A DNA stretch of 64,000 nt. Source: UBA2365 sp964594045 (GTDB lineage: Bacteria > Bacteroidota > Bacteroidia > Chitinophagales > Saprospiraceae). This document shows positions 9,901 through 17,231 of the stretch, piece after piece (position 1 is the stretch's first letter; the number at the start of each line of letters is the position of its first letter). The notes below the pieces were generated by a model that worked only from the letters and a program-made list of their open reading frames with translations, was not told where the DNA came from and searched no databases. Position numbers and translations under genes: made by a program. Location of the stretch: positions 56,117 through 120,116 of the forward strand of contig CAZQKR010000009.1 in the NCBI GenBank assembly GCA_964594045.1, given 5' to 3'.

Positions 9901-10941
9901 ATTTCAACTCAGCATGGAGCAGGAACCAGCGATCTGTTCGCTGTCGGATCCACCGATGTGATCACCGGCATGCATTGCGGTGTGTACCGTCCGGCAAAGA
10001 TTTCCGGCTTGGTGTGGTATGATGACAATCAAAACGGTATCAGGGAGGAAAATGAGAGTTTTGCCCCCGGAATTTCAGTCAGATTATTTAAAAACATCTA
10101 CCAGGAAGCAGCTCAGCTGAATACCGGCAATGAAGGTACTTTTACATTTGACGGTTTGCTACAGGATGTCTACCAGATCCAGGTGACACCTCCGTTCCAA
10201 TTCGGTTTTACCCAACCGGGACAGGGCCACGAAAAGCATAAGGACAGTGATGTGACTTCAGATGGTAAATCTGCATTGATCACGGTACTGCACGGAGCAA
10301 ATATTACACATATCGACGCCGGACTTGTACCCGTGAACAATCTGGTCGGTGGAAAAGTGCTGGTTGAAAACCAAAAAAGCAATTACGGAGAGCAACCAGC
10401 CCTTCAAAATGTCAGTTTTTATCTTCGGGATGAGGCAGGAAATGCTCTAGCTCATACCAGGAGCGATGCCTCAGGGGAATATAACTTTTATAATATACCG
10501 ACGGGGAAATACAGGATAAAAGCCGAATTCGGGCAAATTTATCATGCTAAGCCGGTGCGCAGGCTGGGTTCTGTACTGAATTTTGATGCAGAAGGTTATT
10601 CAGATTGGTTCCACGTTGAGGAACAAACAAGAATGGAAGATCTGGACCTGGTTCTGGCCAGATACGAAAATGCGTCCGAAGATCAAAAAATGATCAGTGT
10701 GCTTCCAAATCCTGCTCAGAAGACGGCAAGATTTGAAACCAATGTTGAAGGAAAGGTGATTGACCGCATCATTATTTATGACTTAAAAGGCAATATGCTG
10801 ATCGATGAAAAAGTCAATTTCTCTTTATCCGGATATATTGAAATGGACATTTCCTTCCTGCCCGGCGGGCTGTACCGTGTTTATGCCTATGTAAGGGAAA
10901 ATGCCGTCAGTCAAAAATTATTGTACAAAGCCGACGAATAA
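3988..10941 (+). CDS. Giant secreted SdrD-type repeat protein with T9SS sorting domain
   Basis: This 2317-residue protein has a signal peptide (hydrophobic residues 14-28, then IQSKSF). About 280 residues of unassigned beta-rich sequence follow, then 15 tandem SdrD/CnaB-like domains of roughly 115-125 residues. Each opens with a W-x-D-x-N-x-NG-x-x-D-x-x-E-x-G loop, a likely calcium site. First-domain tryptophans are near residues 321, 437, 547, 667, 788, 912, 1029, 1150, 1273, 1394, 1517, 1643, 1765, 1887 and 2008. A degenerate sixteenth unit begins near 2119 and keeps the beta-sandwich but lacks the loop. The last 80 residues (SVLPNPAQ to KLLY) are a type A T9SS sorting domain. A surface stalk or adhesin role is inferred from the family. 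The gene has its own promoter and terminator. Confidence 0.9.
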   Translation: MQNKPHCSSRYFSSIWIIFILASILSPLKIQSKSFSPAHITQNILPDMIHVDPEPVLTSSWLTGSASFQSENQQNEVSWDNLDNLHAIDDSFSTVNLGPGEVSEIIYSEGFSFKIPAGSGIQQIRLHVNGHMIGNAKPVLISAGLSNEKLEHIGTSFYHKSGQGAAWPVGNSGSWYYSPNQTDWITGLDPDSVNTNKWKIRLQLTNQGTENLQLFIDQLSLEIIYLPLYTLMENQIGKTFLNISFIDSLASKYTYEWVLPEGGTLYNEFRFGSMINFVMTGDSFGIKKLCVHIKYPNDNIQTLCREFLYAKQPPTSLSTYVWHDLNADGLQGEDEPGMPGQTVELVQSDGTPVKTVISDESGNCYFELKKAGIFYLKWTEDPGFIPSQLVQAGDSTLDNNLYLQNDVFRTDIFTIKRYEQKAHIDIGLIHPARITGSIWHDMDGNNQQDPEDTGFSQINVNLYQDSVLVDHTATDEFGKYEFGDLPPGKYTCCFDRPDGALIAKNSAYTVSNEDADLTTCSEIFLPVQGVEHSTGTGLLFPGRITGKIWLDENENGTIELEEKAFAGLKINMLETSTSSLVETVFTDEYGLFEFNKIYPGTYILEITEQPDFDITFANASGDPGVNSCFIQTDPNFFSPVAGILSGTLVNNLNAGFVFKKGSIGGRVWLDQNVNGKQDEGEPGMEGIEVQLFNGSGTLLQTMMTTGGTDEEKGYYSFQDVKPGNYYIRTDIPDLYVPASSQNELPGSESVITNQNGPFTSDIFTVEPAEHLSHLDAGLWWNYANIRGRIWGDNNENGIQDIGERGVAGVLITLFDQQEQLVMQTYSSASEINYELGSFSFTQIIPGKYYLQITPGQNGYVPTAYQAGNEPSLDSDFERQGDIIRTAWLDLAPGSANHHIDGGMILKENSIIGNVWHDENGDGLHDPTEQPVAGIHVKLFKEHGTELAEQLTDPEGKYFFNELTSGRYYVQFIPGDHWLFTISNPEPADQNSDVNHTFGEGTTRLIEIWHDTQISNVDAGLIYHYAAIETYIWLDEEANGLQDADDSPVGNIPAKLYTAEGVLVSEQKSIDTGENAGKCIFEQIIPGEYYLVFDLPKKYKATLFQNGDPESDSDLLLENNLFRTSEFYLAGGSVKNDLDAGLLINYGKIGDYIWLDTNKNGYQDNDENGLNDLRVELYNESGELVKSVMSQYNTQTEKYGFYQFEQVDSGYYYLVLSIPDIYEMTANHPEHGELNSKLTGEYGIGSTSKFILEYGDSIYYQDLGLILKPSSIGDFIWLDHNKNGVQDADENGLNGIQLTLEDINGNIIKTTQSKFHPDNGSDGFYRFESLDPGKYFVRMNIPEDMLVSPAGLGDIDSDSDILDELGKSDTIELKAGQTLNSIDFGLYFKTAAIGGLVWLDQNENGLQDDQESGLDSILVHLYNESGEHVMTVESRLDEVNQQHGYYRFEELSPGNYYIKVDVPFGYLPAVHHENDDTHNSDFTHQNGFGTTDVIEIKAGSATENIDFGLIKVEAQLGDRVWLDINKNGLQDPEESGLNGLQIRLYNEAGEWINTCWSGNHPLTGEPGYWSFYNLPGAYYYVRFVIPVEYSNSKAYQGNNAGMDCDITHKFGPGTTDLLFLPDKFGKLDVDAGLFLETYSSIGNFVWEDMNANGIQEPDEPGINGINIHLYNENGIFLRKTVTTSNNAGKNGMYLFDYLPSGKYFIKLIVPGGYYLTTPSLGNDVSLDSDITHLNGPYTSSSITLGVKQDRQDLDIGLYQLGSIGGIVWDDPDGNGIRNENEQGINQVHVELFDEGDNLIASVLSEENTETGSDGYFRFEYLDPGNYYLRFNFEENNAFTIFNAGDDQFDSDVTNENGSGTTTTFSLKSGETMDGLGAGRYTGGAKIKGSVWLDINGNGLKDDNESGLNGFKVMLNRENGTESADVKTYSKDQQEGFFEFFSVPAGNYYLELEKKENYVFSEQNNQTGQLVTVISTQHGAGTSDLFAVGSTDVITGMHCGVYRPAKISGLVWYDDNQNGIREENESFAPGISVRLFKNIYQEAAQLNTGNEGTFTFDGLLQDVYQIQVTPPFQFGFTQPGQGHEKHKDSDVTSDGKSALITVLHGANITHIDAGLVPVNNLVGGKVLVENQKSNYGEQPALQNVSFYLRDEAGNALAHTRSDASGEYNFYNIPTGKYRIKAEFGQIYHAKPVRRLGSVLNFDAEGYSDWFHVEEQTRMEDLDLVLARYENASEDQKMISVLPNPAQKTARFETNVEGKVIDRIIIYDLKGNMLIDEKVNFSLSGYIEMDISFLPGGLYRVYAYVRENAVSQKLLYKADE
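4940..10330 (+). repeat. Fifteen tandem coding repeats of about 350-370 bp
   Basis: These encode the SdrD-type domains of the surrounding gene. Unit starts lie near 4940, 5290, 5620, 5980, 6342, 6717, 7068, 7431, 7800, 8163, 8532, 8909, 9275, 9642 and 10004. Units 8-12 are the most alike (WLDxNxNGxQDxxExGLNxxxxxLYNE), so the array probably grew by recent duplication in its middle while both ends diverged. Confidence 0.8.
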
Positions 10942-10948
10942 TCTTATC

Positions 10949-10981
10949 AAAAAAAAGTGCCCCGCGGGGCACTTTTTTTTT
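10949..10981. terminator. Bidirectional intrinsic terminator
   Basis: A perfect 16-bp palindrome, GTGCCCCGCGGGGCAC (10957-10972), has eight A on its left and nine T on its right. It can therefore terminate both the plus-strand repeat protein gene and the minus-strand fumC that converge here. Confidence 0.9.
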
Positions 10982-11002
10982 AGGTTAATTTATCTGATAT
11001 AC

Positions 11003-12403
11003 CTATTTCAGGTCAAGGCCACCGATCATCTTTTCTGGTCTTACCCATTCATCAAATTGTTCTTCGGTCACATACCCCAGTTCAACTGCAGACTCCTTAA
11101 GGGTAGTACCATCCTTATAGGCTTTTTTGGCAATTTCAGCTGCTTTGTCATAACCGATCCTGGTATTCAATGCAGTCACCAGCATAAGTGAATTGTTGAG
11201 GTTGTTTTTGATGTCCTTGTAATTTGGTTCCAGGCCGGCTATACAGTTGACATTGAAACTGTTGGAAGCATCCGCGATCAGATTGGCAGACATCAGGAAA
11301 TTGAAGATCATCACAGTTTTAAATACATTCAACTCAAAATGACCGTTCATTCCGCCGATATTGATGGCTACATCATTGCCAAAAACCTGGGCCATAGCCA
11401 TGGTAAGCGCCTCTGATTGGGTCGGATTCACTTTACCCGGCATGATGGAAGAACCGGGTTCATTCGCAGGGATGATCAATTCACCTATCCCGCAACGAGG
11501 GCCTGATGCCAGCATACGGATATCATTACCGATCTTCATCAGGGAAGTAGCCACGGTTTTCAATGCGCCGTGAGCTTCCACGATCGCATCATGTGAAGCC
11601 AGGCCTTCAAACTTGTTTTCTCCGGTAACAAATGGTAGTCCGCTGAATTTTGCGATGTAGGCAGCAACATTTTCAGCATAATTCGGAGGTGTATTCAAGC
11701 CCGTTCCAACAGCAGTTCCGCCCAACGCCAGTTCAGCAAGGTGTGGTAAAGTATGCCTGATCGCCCTGATGCCGTGATCGATCTGGGAAACATAGCCGGA
11801 TAATTCCTGTCCTACGGTCAAAGGTGTTGCATCCATAAAATGCGTCCTTCCGATCTTCACCACTTTCATGTAAGCTTCAGACTTTTGTCTGAAGATATCT
11901 CTCAATGCTTCGAGTGCAGGGATGGTTTTTCTCACCAACACTTCGTAAGCAGCTATATGCATGGCAGTCGGAAAAGTGTCATTGGAAGACTGGGATTTAT
12001 TGACATCATCATTTGGGTGGATGATCTTTTTTTCGTCAGTCAGCTGCCCGCCATTGAGTACATGGGCTCTGTTGGCGATCACCTCATTCAGGTTCATATT
12101 GGATTGGGTACCTGAACCCGTTTGCCAAACCACCAGGGGAAACTGATCATCCAGTTTTCCCGCACTGATCTCATCACAGACTTTTGCGATCAGATCCCTT
12201 TTCTCCAAGCTCAATACACCGGCATCCACGTTGGTATAAGCAGCAGCTTTTTTAAGAATGGCAAAAGCCCTGATGATCTCCACGGGAATCAAATGACCTC
12301 CGATCTTGAAGTTTTGAAAAGACCGCTGTGTCTGAGCGCCCCAGTATTTTTCAGCCGGAACATCTATGTACCCGATACTGTCTTTTTCTTTCCTGTATTC
12401 CAT
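11003..12403 (-). CDS. fumC: Class II fumarate hydratase
   Basis: This cytoplasmic TCA-cycle enzyme interconverts fumarate and malate. The 466-residue length is normal for the oxygen-stable, iron-free class II family. Visible motifs are YWGAQTQRS near the N-terminus, the catalytic segment GRTHFMDATPLT, and the superfamily signature GSSIMPGKVNPTQSE near residue 315, which carries the catalytic serine loop. The gene is monocistronic between a bidirectional terminator and a divergent gene. A -7 element TAATTTTG lies about 60 bases upstream. Confidence 0.96.
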   Translation of the reverse strand: MEYRKEKDSIGYIDVPAEKYWGAQTQRSFQNFKIGGHLIPVEIIRAFAILKKAAAYTNVDAGVLSLEKRDLIAKVCDEISAGKLDDQFPLVVWQTGSGTQSNMNLNEVIANRAHVLNGGQLTDEKKIIHPNDDVNKSQSSNDTFPTAMHIAAYEVLVRKTIPALEALRDIFRQKSEAYMKVVKIGRTHFMDATPLTVGQELSGYVSQIDHGIRAIRHTLPHLAELALGGTAVGTGLNTPPNYAENVAAYIAKFSGLPFVTGENKFEGLASHDAIVEAHGALKTVATSLMKIGNDIRMLASGPRCGIGELIIPANEPGSSIMPGKVNPTQSEALTMAMAQVFGNDVAINIGGMNGHFELNVFKTVMIFNFLMSANLIADASNSFNVNCIAGLEPNYKDIKNNLNNSLMLVTALNTRIGYDKAAEIAKKAYKDGTTLKESAVELGYVTEEQFDEWVRPEKMIGGLDLK

Positions 12404-12461
12404 ATAAAAATGTTTAGTGTTATGTATTAAATTTTATTCTACAATTCCTGGTTTAAAGTAT

Positions 12462-12469
12462 CAAAATTA
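12462..12469 (-). promoter_or_regulatory. Probable -7 element of fumC
   Basis: On the minus strand this reads TAATTTTG, an exact TAnnTTTG match. It gives a leader of about 50 bases. No clear TTG is found at the expected distance. Confidence 0.4.
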
Positions 12470-12722
12470 CATCATTTATAGTAAGTTGGACTCATTAAAC
12501 CGGAGAAAAGCCTGAGTTTGGATAAGGTCTAAATAAGCACACCCTAATTAACACAAAATCCAAATAATATTTCTTATCGGGCAAAGAAGTTAAAACAAAC
12601 AGGTAAACATTTGCCAATATTAACAAAGTGTTGAATTATATTTTGTCTACTTTGCAAAAAAAATGGACACAAAACAGCATTGCCCACCCTTCAAAACAAA
12701 GGTATAATGCAGTTAATTTTTG

Positions 12723-12730
12723 TAATTTTG
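12723..12730 (+). promoter_or_regulatory. Probable -7 element deciding the start of the acyl-CoA synthetase gene
   Basis: TAATTTTG matches TAnnTTTG and lies 24 bases upstream of the ATG at 12754. Transcription would start near 12737, downstream of the more distal ATG at 12628. This supports the shorter protein. Confidence 0.45.
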
Positions 12731-12753
12731 AAGGCCAAAAAAACTGGAAGTTT

Positions 12754-14811
12754 ATGATCAATAACAGCCTTATCAATCCTTCAAGCATAGTCGTTGCAGG
12801 TGGATCTTCGAACCTTTACAAGCCGGGCGGAAAAATTCTTGAAAATATCCTGAAAGGAAGTTTCAAGGGTGAACTTTACGTCCTGAACCCGGGTTCGGAT
12901 ATGGTCCAGGGTATCAGATCATGGCCTGATGTGGCAAGTTTACCTTATGCCGAACTGGCCATTTTATCCATTCCGGCTTCGTTTTGTCCGGATACCATGG
13001 AAGCACTGTGTTTAAAAGGAACGAAAGCATTTATCATCATTTCAGCCGGATTTGGTGAACTGGATGATGCCGGGAAAGCTTTGGAATCCCGGTTGGTGGA
13101 AATCGCTGAAAAATACAAGGTTGCATTGATCGGTCCGAATTGCATCGGTTTTATGAATGCCAATCACCAGAGTGTTTTTACCACACCTATTCCTAAATTA
13201 AGCCCCGGAGGCATTGATTTTATTTCCAGTTCCGGCTCAACAGCAGTTTTTATCATGGAAGCAGGGGTGAGCCTGGGACTCCGGTTTTCGGGAGTATTTA
13301 CCGTGGGCAATGCCGCGCAGATCAAGGTGGAAACGGTATTGAAATACCTTGAACAATCATATGTGGAAGGACAGAGCAGTAAGGTGATCATGATCTACAT
13401 TGAAAATATTGACGATCCGGGTCGTTTTATCAAGGTTTCCAGAAAGTTGCAGGCAAAAGGGGTACAGATCGTTGCCTTGAAAGCCGGAATGACGGAAGCA
13501 GGCAGCCGGGCGGCTTCTTCACACACGGGAGCATTGGCCAGTCCGTCTGTTGCTGTCAAAGCCATGTTCGAAAAAGCCGGGATCTTTCTGTGCAGCAGCA
13601 GGGAGGAGCTCATGTATGCTGCCATTATTGCCGGTTATGGCCTGCCAAAAGGGAAAAACATCGCAGTGATCACACATGCCGGCGGTGCCGGTGTGCTGAT
13701 GGCTGACGCCCTGGAAAAGGGCGGAATGAAGGTGCCACCCATTTCAGGTCCGAAAGCAGAAGAACTGCTGACCCTTCTGTCCAATGGTTCTTCCGTTGCC
13801 AACCCGATCGATTTTCTGGCAACCGGAACGCATGAAGATTTGGCAGTGATCCTGGATCATTGCGAAAAGGAATTTGATCAGATTGACGGAATGGCTGTTA
13901 TTTTTGGAAGTCCGGGACTTTTTGATGTCAGCCCGGTTTACGATACACTGACAGAAAAGATGGCATCGCTCAAAAAACCTGTTTACCCCGTTTTGCCTTC
14001 TCCCGTAAATGCAGCCGAAGCTCAGGAAAAATTCATCAGTTCAGGACACATGTTTTTTGCCGATGAATCGGTTTTTGGAAGCACTTTGAGCAGGATGTAC
14101 CATTCACCTGTATTTTCCGGGCAAAAACCAGCTAAATTTAAGATGGATGAAGCCAGGATCAGGGAAATAATAGACGCTGCAGATGAGGGATACATGACAC
14201 CTGAGCAGCACACAAAATTATTGCTGGCAGCCGGATTTCCAATGGTAAAGGAATGGTATGCCCATTCAAAGGAACAACTGGAAGCGCTGATACCCGAAAT
14301 TGAATTTCCTGTCGTTATGAAAACCATCGGTCCTGTTCATAAGTCGGATATCGGGGGCGTCATCCTGGGTGTCAACAATGAGCAAGAGATGCAAATGCAT
14401 TTTCAACAGTTGATGGTCAAAGATCAGGTAACCGGCGTGCTGATCCAGAAAATGCACAAGGGAATGGAACTTTTTGCCGGAAGCAAACGCGAAGACAAAT
14501 TCGGACATCTCGTGCTTTTCGGAATGGGAGGCATCTATCTGGAAGTGTTGAAAGATGTCCGGGCCATTCTGACTCCTGCCACCCAGGAAGAGATCGAATC
14601 GGGAGTGTCTATGTTGCAGACTTACCCGGTTTTACGTGGATTGAGGGGCAAAAAAGGTATAAACATATCCTTGTTCCACGAATTGATAGGCAGGATTTCG
14701 CAATTGATGCAAATTGCACCGGAAATTGCAGAGATGGATCTGAATCCTTTGCTTGCGGATGAAAACGGAATTTATGGGGTGGATGCGAGGGTGAATATTG
14801 TAAGAAAATAA
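12754..14811 (+). CDS. Acyl-CoA (acetate-CoA) ligase, ADP-forming, fused alpha and beta subunits
   Basis: The enzyme interconverts acyl-CoA, ADP and phosphate with the free acid, CoA and ATP. The 685 residues begin with a Rossmann CoA-binding domain (about 1-135), followed by succinyl-CoA-ligase-like domains (150-450). These carry the SSHTGALA motif, whose histidine is residue 257 and is the expected phosphohistidine. A C-terminal ATP-grasp domain (about 470-680) has MKTIGPVHKSDIGGV and LFGMGGIYLEVLKD. I chose the ATG at 12754 because family homology begins there and a promoter element overlaps the 42-codon upstream extension. No acetyltransferase domain is attached, which separates it from the bacterial Pat proteins. 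The exact acyl substrate cannot be read from the sequence. Confidence 0.88.
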   Translation: MINNSLINPSSIVVAGGSSNLYKPGGKILENILKGSFKGELYVLNPGSDMVQGIRSWPDVASLPYAELAILSIPASFCPDTMEALCLKGTKAFIIISAGFGELDDAGKALESRLVEIAEKYKVALIGPNCIGFMNANHQSVFTTPIPKLSPGGIDFISSSGSTAVFIMEAGVSLGLRFSGVFTVGNAAQIKVETVLKYLEQSYVEGQSSKVIMIYIENIDDPGRFIKVSRKLQAKGVQIVALKAGMTEAGSRAASSHTGALASPSVAVKAMFEKAGIFLCSSREELMYAAIIAGYGLPKGKNIAVITHAGGAGVLMADALEKGGMKVPPISGPKAEELLTLLSNGSSVANPIDFLATGTHEDLAVILDHCEKEFDQIDGMAVIFGSPGLFDVSPVYDTLTEKMASLKKPVYPVLPSPVNAAEAQEKFISSGHMFFADESVFGSTLSRMYHSPVFSGQKPAKFKMDEARIREIIDAADEGYMTPEQHTKLLLAAGFPMVKEWYAHSKEQLEALIPEIEFPVVMKTIGPVHKSDIGGVILGVNNEQEMQMHFQQLMVKDQVTGVLIQKMHKGMELFAGSKREDKFGHLVLFGMGGIYLEVLKDVRAILTPATQEEIESGVSMLQTYPVLRGLRGKKGINISLFHELIGRISQLMQIAPEIAEMDLNPLLADENGIYGVDARVNIVRK

Positions 14812-14855
14812 TTCCATTGAATTTTACATCCGGAGGGGTTCGCAAACCAAAAAAA

Positions 14856-15752
14856 TTATGATCCATGCTTTACAAACATGGTTATTGTTTTTTTGATACC
14901 GCTATCCAAAACAATGATATACAACCCTTCTGCTAATGTTGAAACATCTGTATTACGGCCTTCACCAGTCAACATTAATTGACCTAATCCATTGAATATT
15001 TGATATTTACAGGTTAATTCCGTAGTAGAAAAATATAAAACATTCTCTACCGGATTTGGAAATATCCGGATATTTTCTTCATTTATTGTTTTGTATGATG
15101 ACCCCCACTTGTAAGTCCAGGTACAGGAATCTCTATGTTCTGTTGAATAAAATCCGATTTCTGCATCTTCATAACATCTTAGAAATCCAATAAAGTCCGC
15201 ATCACAAAAACCATAAAAGGAAGGGTTGATATTCGCAAGAAAAACGATATCACCCAGTTTCTCCATAACAATTCCCTGTGTATTAATTTGATATTCTTCC
15301 GGATAAGTATAACTAATATATTGCTTTTTCAATGCAGTTCCGTTGATATACTCCTGCCCGATGGAATCTACCTGGATTTGGAGGGTATCAATGGATCCTT
15401 CAAAAAATTCTACGATCAAATAATTCCACTTATCCCCTGGTTCAGCACCAAAATTGTACAACATCTGGAATATACCCAATTGCGGATCGTAGACCATCAA
15501 CGAATCGCCCTGTGAGTAGGTATATAATTTTTGAGTGAAATAGTTATTGCATGCAGCATAGTCGATATTGATCCGCTTACATGATTTTCCGCCGATCTCC
15601 ATGATGGAATCACAATACACTTCGTGATAACCAACGTCTCCTGAAAACGCGTATAAAATGTCATAATGCCATTTTGCACCGACCGGAGCCCATTCCTGCG
15701 CAGTGCCCATGGTAATAAAAAATATCAGGATTAGAAGGATAAAAAATTTCAT
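14856..15752 (-). CDS. Secreted protein with T9SS type A sorting domain, function unknown
   Basis: This 298-residue protein has a strong signal peptide (MKFFILLILIFFITMGTAQ). About 200 residues without a recognised domain follow; they contain several YxY and CNN segments and four to five cysteines that could form disulfides. The C-terminal 75 residues are a T9SS type A sorting domain (IRIFPNPVENVLYFS to the end). I chose the start at 15752 because the signal peptide begins there; the upstream methionine adds a non-signal-like extension. It is convergent with the acyl-CoA synthetase gene, 44 bases away, with no clear hairpin between them. Confidence 0.75.
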   Translation of the reverse strand: MKFFILLILIFFITMGTAQEWAPVGAKWHYDILYAFSGDVGYHEVYCDSIMEIGGKSCKRINIDYAACNNYFTQKLYTYSQGDSLMVYDPQLGIFQMLYNFGAEPGDKWNYLIVEFFEGSIDTLQIQVDSIGQEYINGTALKKQYISYTYPEEYQINTQGIVMEKLGDIVFLANINPSFYGFCDADFIGFLRCYEDAEIGFYSTEHRDSCTWTYKWGSSYKTINEENIRIFPNPVENVLYFSTTELTCKYQIFNGLGQLMLTGEGRNTDVSTLAEGLYIIVLDSGIKKTITMFVKHGS

Positions 15753-15833
15753 AGTGAAAGGCTTTAATCTGTAAATGTACAAATTATTTTCATTTCTCCC
15801 AACATGTTGAAAACTAATATATTATTGAATTAT

Positions 15834-16071
15834 TAAAAAGTGAGTCCACTCCGAAAAGTCTTTGCCCCCTACATCCCCACTGACGTTTTCAGTCAGTACA
15901 GGCCTAAAAGGGAACTTTTAATTTATTGGTTTTCATTCGTTTCCCTTTAGTCTTATGCTGACCTTTAGTACTTACGAAGCGGACTTATCAGCATCTATGA
16001 CGTCAGTAGGTTGGGGCAAAAAACGATTGAAAATCAACAAATTGGACTTTTCGGAGCAGACTCAATTTTTA
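15834..16071. mobile_element. Palindromic MITE-like element with 27-bp terminal inverted repeats
   Basis: Bases 15834-15860 and 16045-16071 are inverted copies matching at 24 of 27 positions; both carry CTCCGAAAAGTC. Inner parts also pair imperfectly: CTTTGCCCC near 15860 with GGGGCAAA near 16013, ACTGACG with CGTCAGT, and CTAAAAGGGAAC with GTTTCCCTTTAG around an AT-rich loop near 15925. The whole 238 bp could fold as one long hairpin. It holds no transposase. An internal block near 15972-16000 (ACGAAGC, TTATCAGCATCT, TGACG) resembles the tandem unit of the element at 44.5-44.9 kb, so the two may be related. No target-site duplication is certain. Confidence 0.6.
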
Positions 16072-16440
16072 TACTTTCAACTTTTCAGTAAATCAGGCAT
16101 ACGGAAAAAGAACCAAAGCAAAATGCAAGAGTACCAAGACAAAAGTGACAAGAACCAAGGCAAAATGCAAGAGTACCAAGACAAACTGCACGAACACCAA
16201 AGCAAACTGCACGAGCACCAAGACAAACTGCTCGAGCACCAAGACAAACTGCACGAGCACCAAGGCAAACTGCACGAGCACCAAGACAAACTGCACGAGC
16301 ACCAAGATAAACTGCACGAGCACCAAGGCAAACTGCACGAGCACCAAGATAAACTGCACGAGAACCAAAACAAGATGCACGAGAACCAAAGCAAACTGCA
16401 AGAGAACCAAAGCAAACTGCAAGAGAACCAGAGAGTATAA
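15955..16440 (+). CDS. Possible coiled-coil protein of heptad repeats, doubtful gene
   Basis: The frame is open for 161 codons. The first 39 lie inside the palindromic element and look non-coding. From about residue 53 the sequence is fifteen near-perfect heptads of the type HQDKLHE, with Leu or Met at one core position and Gln at the other, which could form a polar coiled coil. Two other frames are also open over the same bases because the 21-bp unit has no stop in them. Open frame alone is therefore weak evidence, and this may simply be a minisatellite. Confidence 0.3.
   Translation: MLTFSTYEADLSASMTSVGWGKKRLKINKLDFSEQTQFLYFQLFSKSGIRKKNQSKMQEYQDKSDKNQGKMQEYQDKLHEHQSKLHEHQDKLLEHQDKLHEHQGKLHEHQDKLHEHQDKLHEHQGKLHEHQDKLHENQNKMHENQSKLQENQSKLQENQRV
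16112..16426. repeat. Minisatellite, fifteen 21-bp units
   Basis: The unit ACCAAGACAAACTGCACGAG plus one base is repeated exactly in phase from 16112 to 16426, with a partial unit after it. Variation is concentrated at a few positions (A/G at 6-7 and A/C at 12 and 17). There are no length changes, so the 21-bp period (seven codons) is preserved throughout. The outer units differ most and the central ones are nearly identical. Confidence 0.9.
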
Positions 16441-16554
16441 GAGAGTATAAAGGTAGTATAAAATATATTGTGTAAATACAAAATAAGTGCGTATAAAATC
16501 ATTGTTCAGATCCGGGCTAATGGTGAAGCCGCTATAGGAAAATCTTCATCCTAA

Positions 16555-16965
16555 TTGACTTTGACCACCGGAATCATCCGCAAGATGAGGGCCATAAAGA
16601 TCTCTGAAGCGCCGGATGATCCAACAAAACCAGCTAACGAAGAAGCAGTAAGAAGATCTCAAAGGTCTTATGGATAATTGACCCAATTCTTCAATGGCCT
16701 GGTCAATACTGAGGCAAGCTTTCCGGAGTACAAACCTTCCAACGGAAAGATCGGCGTTCAGGCGCTGAGAGAAAAATTTGCGCTGATGCACAGCCTCAAC
16801 ATTGAGGTGATTGCCAATACACAGGACTTAAAAGAGAATGTGGTGGATCGCAAGGCTCAGTTTGAAGAACTGAGAGTCAGGGCACAAAGGATCAAAGCGT
16901 ATGTTAAAGCACAATATGGCATTAAATCAGAGCCACATAATATGATCAAGGGAATGCGTTTCTAA
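16555..16965 (+). pseudogene. Decayed small gene, copy 1, with in-frame stop
   Basis: Two open segments in the same frame are split by TAA at 16675-16677. The first ends EEAVRRSQRSYG and the second continues LTQFFNGL, then FPEYKPSNGKIG, VVDRKAQFEEL, IKAYVKAQYG and IKGMRF. From memory, the shape matches the C-terminal half of a roughly 200-residue Bacteroidota family of unknown function, in which a DPTKP-like linker precedes the same kind of sequence. The expected N-terminal half is absent. A second copy at 19866-20129 shares about 90 percent of bases over 250 bp. The two copies plus their terminators look like an old duplication. Confidence 0.6.
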
Positions 16966-16986
16966 GAGAGGTTTTTGGAAACGCAC

Positions 16987-17019
16987 AGGCCTGTTCCTTT
17001 AGGGGAATGGGCCTTTTTT
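16987..17019 (+). terminator. Intrinsic terminator after decayed copy 1
   Basis: AGGCC, TG, TTCC pairs with GGAA, TG, GGCCT around a short loop, followed by seven T (17013-17019). The second copy has the same hairpin with compensating changes (TTTC/GAAA), so the structure has been conserved. Confidence 0.8.
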
Positions 17020-17083
17020 ATTTTTATCGGCACGATGGTATCTGATTATTCTTCAAATTTGTATGAAATCATTATCGTCAGGC

Positions 17084-17135
17084 TGGTCAATTTCACCGGA
17101 ATAGAAACCGTAATGGGTGGTCAATTTGGTCCGGA
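17084..17135 (+). repeat. Two IS21-like terminal repeat units
   Basis: TGGTCAATTTCACCGGA (17084-17100) and TGGTCAATTTGGTCCGGA (17118-17135) are copies of a unit also found at 19820, 19844 and 20252. Tandem units of this type resemble the multiple terminal repeats at the ends of IS21-family elements in Bacteroidota (recalled pattern, not searched). No istA or istB gene is present. Confidence 0.5.
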
Positions 17136-17231
17136 TTTTAAAAATGTATCGATAAAGAACCTTATTTATTAAATATAATTGGAAAATTGTTACTAAGATT
17201 TTTAGTAATTATAATTTGAAAATCAAATTTT

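Noticed and set aside
12628..12753. Longer N-terminus for the acyl-CoA synthetase
   Set aside because: The extra 42 residues do not fit the family, and the probable -7 element lies within them. The ATG at 12754 places the phosphohistidine at residue 257 as expected.
16112..16426. Possible CRISPR array
   Set aside because: The 21-bp units are contiguous with no spacers, and no cas gene is present.
16093..16502. Long open frames on the minus strand over the minisatellite, encoding very hydrophobic Leu/Val or Cys/Ser repeats
   Set aside because: They are a direct consequence of the stop-free 21-bp unit. No start context, promoter or non-repeat sequence supports them.
16690..16712. An IS21-like unit inside decayed copy 1 (TGGTCAATACTGAGG)
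   Set aside because: Only the first eight bases match; the rest is accounted for by the coding remnant.
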